Positions 12,352 to 13,368 of a DNA stretch of 13,368 nucleotides are shown here, one piece after another. Within the stretch, counting starts at the first letter, position 1. Each line of letters begins with the position of its first letter. Origin of the DNA: Planctomycetota bacterium (GTDB taxonomy: Bacteria; Planctomycetota; SBBH01; JAHFOU01); contig JAHFOU010000013.1 in NCBI GenBank assembly GCA_023261525.1, forward strand, positions 1-13,368, in the 5' to 3' direction. The notes under the pieces were generated by a model. It searched no databases. It had not been told where the DNA came from and worked only from the letters and a program-made list of their open reading frames with translations. The position numbers and the translations under genes were made by a program.

Positions 12352-13368
12352 ATGCGTGTAGCCTCCCTGCTCTGTCTGACCTGCTGGCTCTCCACGGCCT
12401 CCGCGGCCCCTTCCGCCCTCGAGGACGAGGTCCCCGCCAGCGTCCGCAGGCTCGGGGACCCTTCCCCCCAGGAAAGGGAGAAGGCCACGGAACGCATCCT
12501 GGACTGGGCAGCCCAAGATTCCGCCGCCGTCCTCGCCCTGCTTCCCGAAAAGGACAACGACCCCGAGGTCCAGGAGAGGCTGGACCGGCTCCGCAAACGC
12601 GTCCCCCTGGAGGCCGTGAGGCGGGAAGCCACGAAGGCCGTGGGAGACGCCCCGGAGCTCCGCAAAGAGATCGAACGCCTCTTCGACGAGCCCTCCCCGG
12701 AGGCCGTCAAGGCCTTCGCCCAGAGCGAGACGGCGTCCCGGAACCCCCGCGCCGCCGGGGTCCTGGCCGCCCTCCTGAACGGCGCCGCCTCCCCGGAGCT
12801 CCGCCTCGCAGGCCTGGACGCCCTCGGGAGCCTCCATGCCGATTGGGAGCCCCAGCGCCAGGCCCCGGTCACCGCCGCCGTGGTCGCCTGCCTGAAGGAC
12901 AAGGCCCTCCTCCCCCGCGCCCTGCACGCCCTCCAGATGCTGCGCGATCCCGCCGCGGCCGAGGCCGTCAGGCCCTTACTCCAGGATCCCGACCCCGGGA
13001 TCCGGGCCCTGGCTGCGGACACGGCGGGGAAACTCGGCGACAAGGCCCTCGCCACGGACCTGGCCCCCCTGCTGGAGGACAAGGACCTCTCCGTGCGGCG
13101 CGAGACCCTGGGCGCCCTGGGCGCACTCGGCGCGCCGGCCTCGGTGGGGGTCCTGATCCGCTACCTGGAAACACGGCGTCCCGAAGCCCTCTGGGTGGAA
13201 GCCTTCGGAGCCCTGGAAGCGCTGGGAAGGATCGGGGACCGCTCCGCCGTGGCCGCCGTCGCGAAGGCCCTGGGGGACAAGGTTCCGGAGGTGCGCGCCG
13301 CGGCCTGCAGGACCCTGGGACGCCTGGGCGGGCCGGAAGCCTCCCGGGCCCTGAGGGGACTGCTCTCC
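12352..13368 (+). CDS. Exported HEAT-repeat protein (3' end beyond the window)
   Basis: The open frame starting at ATG 12352 runs to the last base without a stop, giving at least 339 residues. The N-terminus MRVASLLCLTCWLSTASA is a Sec signal peptide with likely cleavage after SAA or SAAP (residues 17-19). The mature protein begins with charged helices (about 22-125). From about 130 onwards it is built of alpha-helical HEAT repeats (PBS-lyase-like) about 30 residues apart. The clearest end in DPDPGIRALAADTAGKLGD (212-230), DKDLSVRRETLGALGALG (243-260) and DKVPEVRAAACRTLGRLGG (309-327), with the typical Asp-Pro-x-V-R-x-x-A-x-x-x-L-G pattern. Such solenoids bind proteins, so a periplasmic or surface scaffold is the likely role; no catalytic motif is seen. 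No Shine-Dalgarno is visible at this start. The coding identity rests on the signal peptide, the repeats and G/C-rich third positions. Confidence 0.85.
   Translation, partial: MRVASLLCLTCWLSTASAAPSALEDEVPASVRRLGDPSPQEREKATERILDWAAQDSAAVLALLPEKDNDPEVQERLDRLRKRVPLEAVRREATKAVGDAPELRKEIERLFDEPSPEAVKAFAQSETASRNPRAAGVLAALLNGAASPELRLAGLDALGSLHADWEPQRQAPVTAAVVACLKDKALLPRALHALQMLRDPAAAEAVRPLLQDPDPGIRALAADTAGKLGDKALATDLAPLLEDKDLSVRRETLGALGALGAPASVGVLIRYLETRRPEALWVEAFGALEALGRIGDRSAVAAVAKALGDKVPEVRAAACRTLGRLGGPEASRALRGLLS

Noticed and set aside
9345..13082. Open frame of more than 1,200 codons on the minus strand
   Set aside because: It lies opposite or out of frame with the glycosidase, thiolase, flavoprotein and HEAT genes, all supported by motifs. 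Its translation is Arg/Gly/Pro-rich low complexity with no domain. Long stop-free frames are expected in GC-rich DNA.

Overview
This 13.4 kb window is chromosomal DNA with very high GC and strong G/C preference at third codon positions. Intergenic gaps are short and many genes overlap by 4 bp. The mix of a FadI-type thiolase, an HI0933-type flavoprotein, tandem DUF4140/DUF4139 proteins and a compact glycogen-debranching-like glycosidase suggests a GC-rich environmental Gram-negative. I would guess Acidobacteriota of the Holophaga/Geothrix kind, with Myxococcota second, but no rRNA or marker gene settles it. I see no mobile element, phage gene, CRISPR array, tRNA or rRNA. The region is packed with genes, and no gap reaches 300 bases.

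Layout: (1) 1-521 (+) is the 3' end of thioredoxin reductase. (2) 466-3794 (+) holds an ECF-type sigma factor, its membrane zinc-finger anti-sigma partner (ATGA overlap) and, 66 bp on, a large exported protein with a DUF4424-like N-terminus. (3) 3810-4469 (-) is a conserved multi-pass membrane protein, convergent with the previous block. (4) 4470-4565 is a divergent control region. (5) 4566-9833 (+) is a tight four-gene operon: two tandem exported DUF4140/DUF4139 (mucoidy-inhibitor-like) paralogues, a LolA/LolB-like lipoprotein and a GDE_C-like (alpha/alpha)6-barrel glycosidase. (6) 9830-11107 (-) is a thiolase whose stop codon overlaps that of the glycosidase. (7) 11108-11129 is a 22-bp divergent promoter with overlapping -10 boxes, probably giving two leaderless mRNAs. 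(8) 11130-12302 (+) is an HI0933/YhiN-family FAD oxidoreductase. (9) 12352-13368 (+) is an exported HEAT-repeat protein that runs off the end of the window; it has no stop here, so a search for closed ORFs would miss it.

How the genes may work together (inference): blocks 2 and 5 both point to the cell envelope. The sigma/anti-sigma pair looks like an envelope-sensing switch whose nearest target is the DUF4424-like protein. The DUF4139-pair/lipoprotein/glycosidase operon looks like a periplasmic or surface module linked to glycan or polysaccharide. No gene here proves a new system. The DUF4139 operon and the DUF4424 protein, with its uncharacterised C-terminal half, are the best candidates for undescribed biology. 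Leaderless-type promoter spacing at three genes is the most interesting regulatory signal.
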